Positions 39,975 to 41,097 of a DNA stretch of 41,097 nt are shown in pieces. Origin of the DNA: WTAW01 sp050124775 (GTDB taxonomy: Bacteria; Acidobacteriota; Aminicenantia; Aminicenantales; Aminicenantaceae); the NCBI GenBank assembly GCA_050124775.1, contig JASFEP010000003.1, positions 1-41,097 of the forward strand, read 5' to 3'. The notes under the pieces are model-generated. The model did no database searches. It saw only the letters and a program-made list of their open reading frames with translations, and was not told the DNA's origin. The translations under genes were made by a program, and so were the position numbers. Numbering within the stretch: position 1 is the stretch's first letter; each line of letters begins with the position of its first letter.

Positions 39975-41097
39975 TTATTTGGAGGGATCGTTGTTCTTGC
40001 TGTTTTCTTGTACGAGAGCTTGCCCCTGACGGGCATATTCCTCTGATTTGGCAAGCTGTCCGAGCCTGTTATAGAGGTCCGCAAGGAGAAAGTATCCCAG
40101 TGGGAGGTCCTTTTTGGCCGGCTTCAGCTCGATTCCTTTTTCGACGAGTGAAACGGCCTCATCATACCGTTCCCCGCGATTCATGTAGATCCGCGCCAAG
40201 TAGAAATAGCTCATCGGAAAGAGGGGATTGAGCTCCATCGTCTTGTTCAGGTATTTTTCCTCTTCAAAAACATCTCCCTGCTTTCTGTAAACCCGAGAAA
40301 GGTTGAAGCATGCTTTGAAGTTGTGGGGGATGTTTTCCAGTTCCTGTTTATACGCGTCTGCAGCCTTGGCCAGATCTCCTTTTTCCTCATGGAGGAGCGC
40401 CCAATGGTAATGGAGATTCCTGAGTGTAGGATTGAACTCCTGGGCTTTACTAAGATACGTTTCTGCCTCATCGAATCGTTTAAGAGCCACATAGGTGCCT
40501 GCTAGACCACTGTAGCCCGATGCGGAGGAAGGATTGAGTTTTATGCATTCCTCATAGTATTTAATGGCTCCCTCATAATCCTCTTTAAGGTTCTTTATGT
40601 TTCCAAAGACATAATAGAGCTGAGAATCGGGTGGTATGGAATCGACGATGCTTGTCAGGAATTTGTCCGCTTCCTCAATATCTCCCTTTCCCATGTAGGC
40701 GTTGGCGATGTTGATGACAGTGAAGGAGTCCTGTCTCTTATCGAACACCTTTAAAAAACTGTCCAGGGCATTATCAAACTCGCGCTTTTTAAAGTACAAA
40801 TTTCCCAGAGTAAAGTACGCATCGATGACATCCGGATCTTCTTCAATAATCTGATTTATTAAAGCCACCGCTTCATCATACTTCTCCTCCAGCATGAGCT
40901 CTTTCGACTGAGAGAGCCGGTTAAAGATCGTGATCTTTTCCCGTGGATTACCCAGGACCCTTCCTTCAAGCTGGGTCTGATTGGAAAAGGTCCCGATGTA
41001 TCCGAGAGCGGCCAGCTTTTGACGTGTCTCTTCGTCGATGTGGTGGTAATCGATATCAAAGGCACCCCGTGTAGAATTTTCGATGAATTCCTCGGCT
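39975..41097 (-). CDS. C-terminal part of a sulfatase-TPR protein, cut by the window edge
   Basis: The frame is open to the right edge (about 373 residues visible). The first 45 residues read D-Y-H-H-I-D-E-E-T-R-Q-K-L-A-A-L-G-Y-I-G, the usual end of sulfatase-like hydrolases before a TPR tail. From about residue 70 onward there are roughly eight tetratricopeptide repeats, seen in repeated patterns such as A-Y-F-T-L-G-N-L-Y and G-Y-S-G-L-A-G-T-Y. The N-terminal catalytic domain, with its formylglycine site, lies outside the window. ATG 40895 is only an internal methionine. The gene is convergent with the APC permease. Confidence 0.78.
   Translation of the reverse strand, partial: AEEFIENSTRGAFDIDYHHIDEETRQKLAALGYIGTFSNQTQLEGRVLGNPREKITIFNRLSQSKELMLEEKYDEAVALINQIIEEDPDVIDAYFTLGNLYFKKREFDNALDSFLKVFDKRQDSFTVINIANAYMGKGDIEEADKFLTSIVDSIPPDSQLYYVFGNIKNLKEDYEGAIKYYEECIKLNPSSASGYSGLAGTYVALKRFDEAETYLSKAQEFNPTLRNLHYHWALLHEEKGDLAKAADAYKQELENIPHNFKACFNLSRVYRKQGDVFEEEKYLNKTMELNPLFPMSYFYLARIYMNRGERYDEAVSLVEKGIELKPAKKDLPLGYFLLADLYNRLGQLAKSEEYARQGQALVQENSKNNDPSK

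Noticed and set aside
1..41097. CRISPR arrays, rRNA, tRNA, transposase genes
   Set aside because: No regularly spaced repeats, conserved RNA cores or transposase domains were found on either strand by eye.

Overview
The window looks like chromosomal DNA from an uncultured Acidobacteriota-type heterotroph, with Candidatus Aminicenantes as the best guess. This rests on gene content only: a carboxypeptidase-regulatory-domain TonB receptor, a DUF5916 protein, two Tat-exported DUF362 proteins, many exported peptidases, PgsB/PgsC/PgsW, and a sulfatase-TPR C-terminus. Both ends are probably contig ends. Base 1 starts a perfect fold-back inverted repeat, and the last gene runs off the right edge.

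Layout. 1-2912: an HXXEE membrane protein, a hairpin-rich gap, a winged-helix protein that looks frameshifted, and an unknown protein; by eye this part is AT-richer. 3116-8076: M14 carboxypeptidase, a PTS IIA/zinc-ribbon fusion, a PfkB sugar kinase and a DUF362 protein. 8280-15241: two convergent gene groups. On the plus strand are DUF6305, a small membrane protein, a TRAP-type permease, a 49-residue membrane protein and an AstE/M14-like hydrolase. On the minus strand are pgsB-pgsC-pgsW for poly-gamma-glutamate. 15368-25695: an M28 peptidase with a degenerate M19-like tail, DUF5916, a Tat-exported class V aminotransferase, DUF362, DUF89 and a transglutaminase-like protein. 25943-35250: a sigma-54 regulatory region. 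35301-41097: M19 dipeptidase, ferritin-like protein, a 230-bp MITE-like element, exported creatininase, APC permease and the C-terminal part of a sulfatase-TPR protein.

The most interesting part is 23.6-35.3 kb. Four minus-strand promoters match the -24/-12 consensus with exact spacing. Each has a palindrome of the type GTAAA-N5-TTTAC 83-109 bp upstream of its -12 element. They precede (i) an operon of a solute-binding protein, a sensor kinase and an NtrC-type activator; (ii) an operon of a receiver-only regulator, a 63-residue protein and a Fis-type DNA-binding protein; (iii) a TonB-dependent receptor gene; (iv) a 29-codon membrane-peptide gene missed by ordinary ORF calling. The receptor mRNA would have a leader of about 226 nt with two tandem imperfect repeats, an antiterminator-like hairpin and an intrinsic terminator abutting the ribosome binding site. 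This is a candidate transcription attenuator or tandem-aptamer RNA. I read the set as one envelope-sensing and nutrient-uptake circuit controlled at both initiation and elongation. That reading is inference from sequence.

Metabolically, the exported M14, M28, M19, creatininase and transglutaminase-like proteins, with the APC permease, suggest scavenging of peptides and amides. No rRNA, tRNA, CRISPR array or complete insertion sequence was found.
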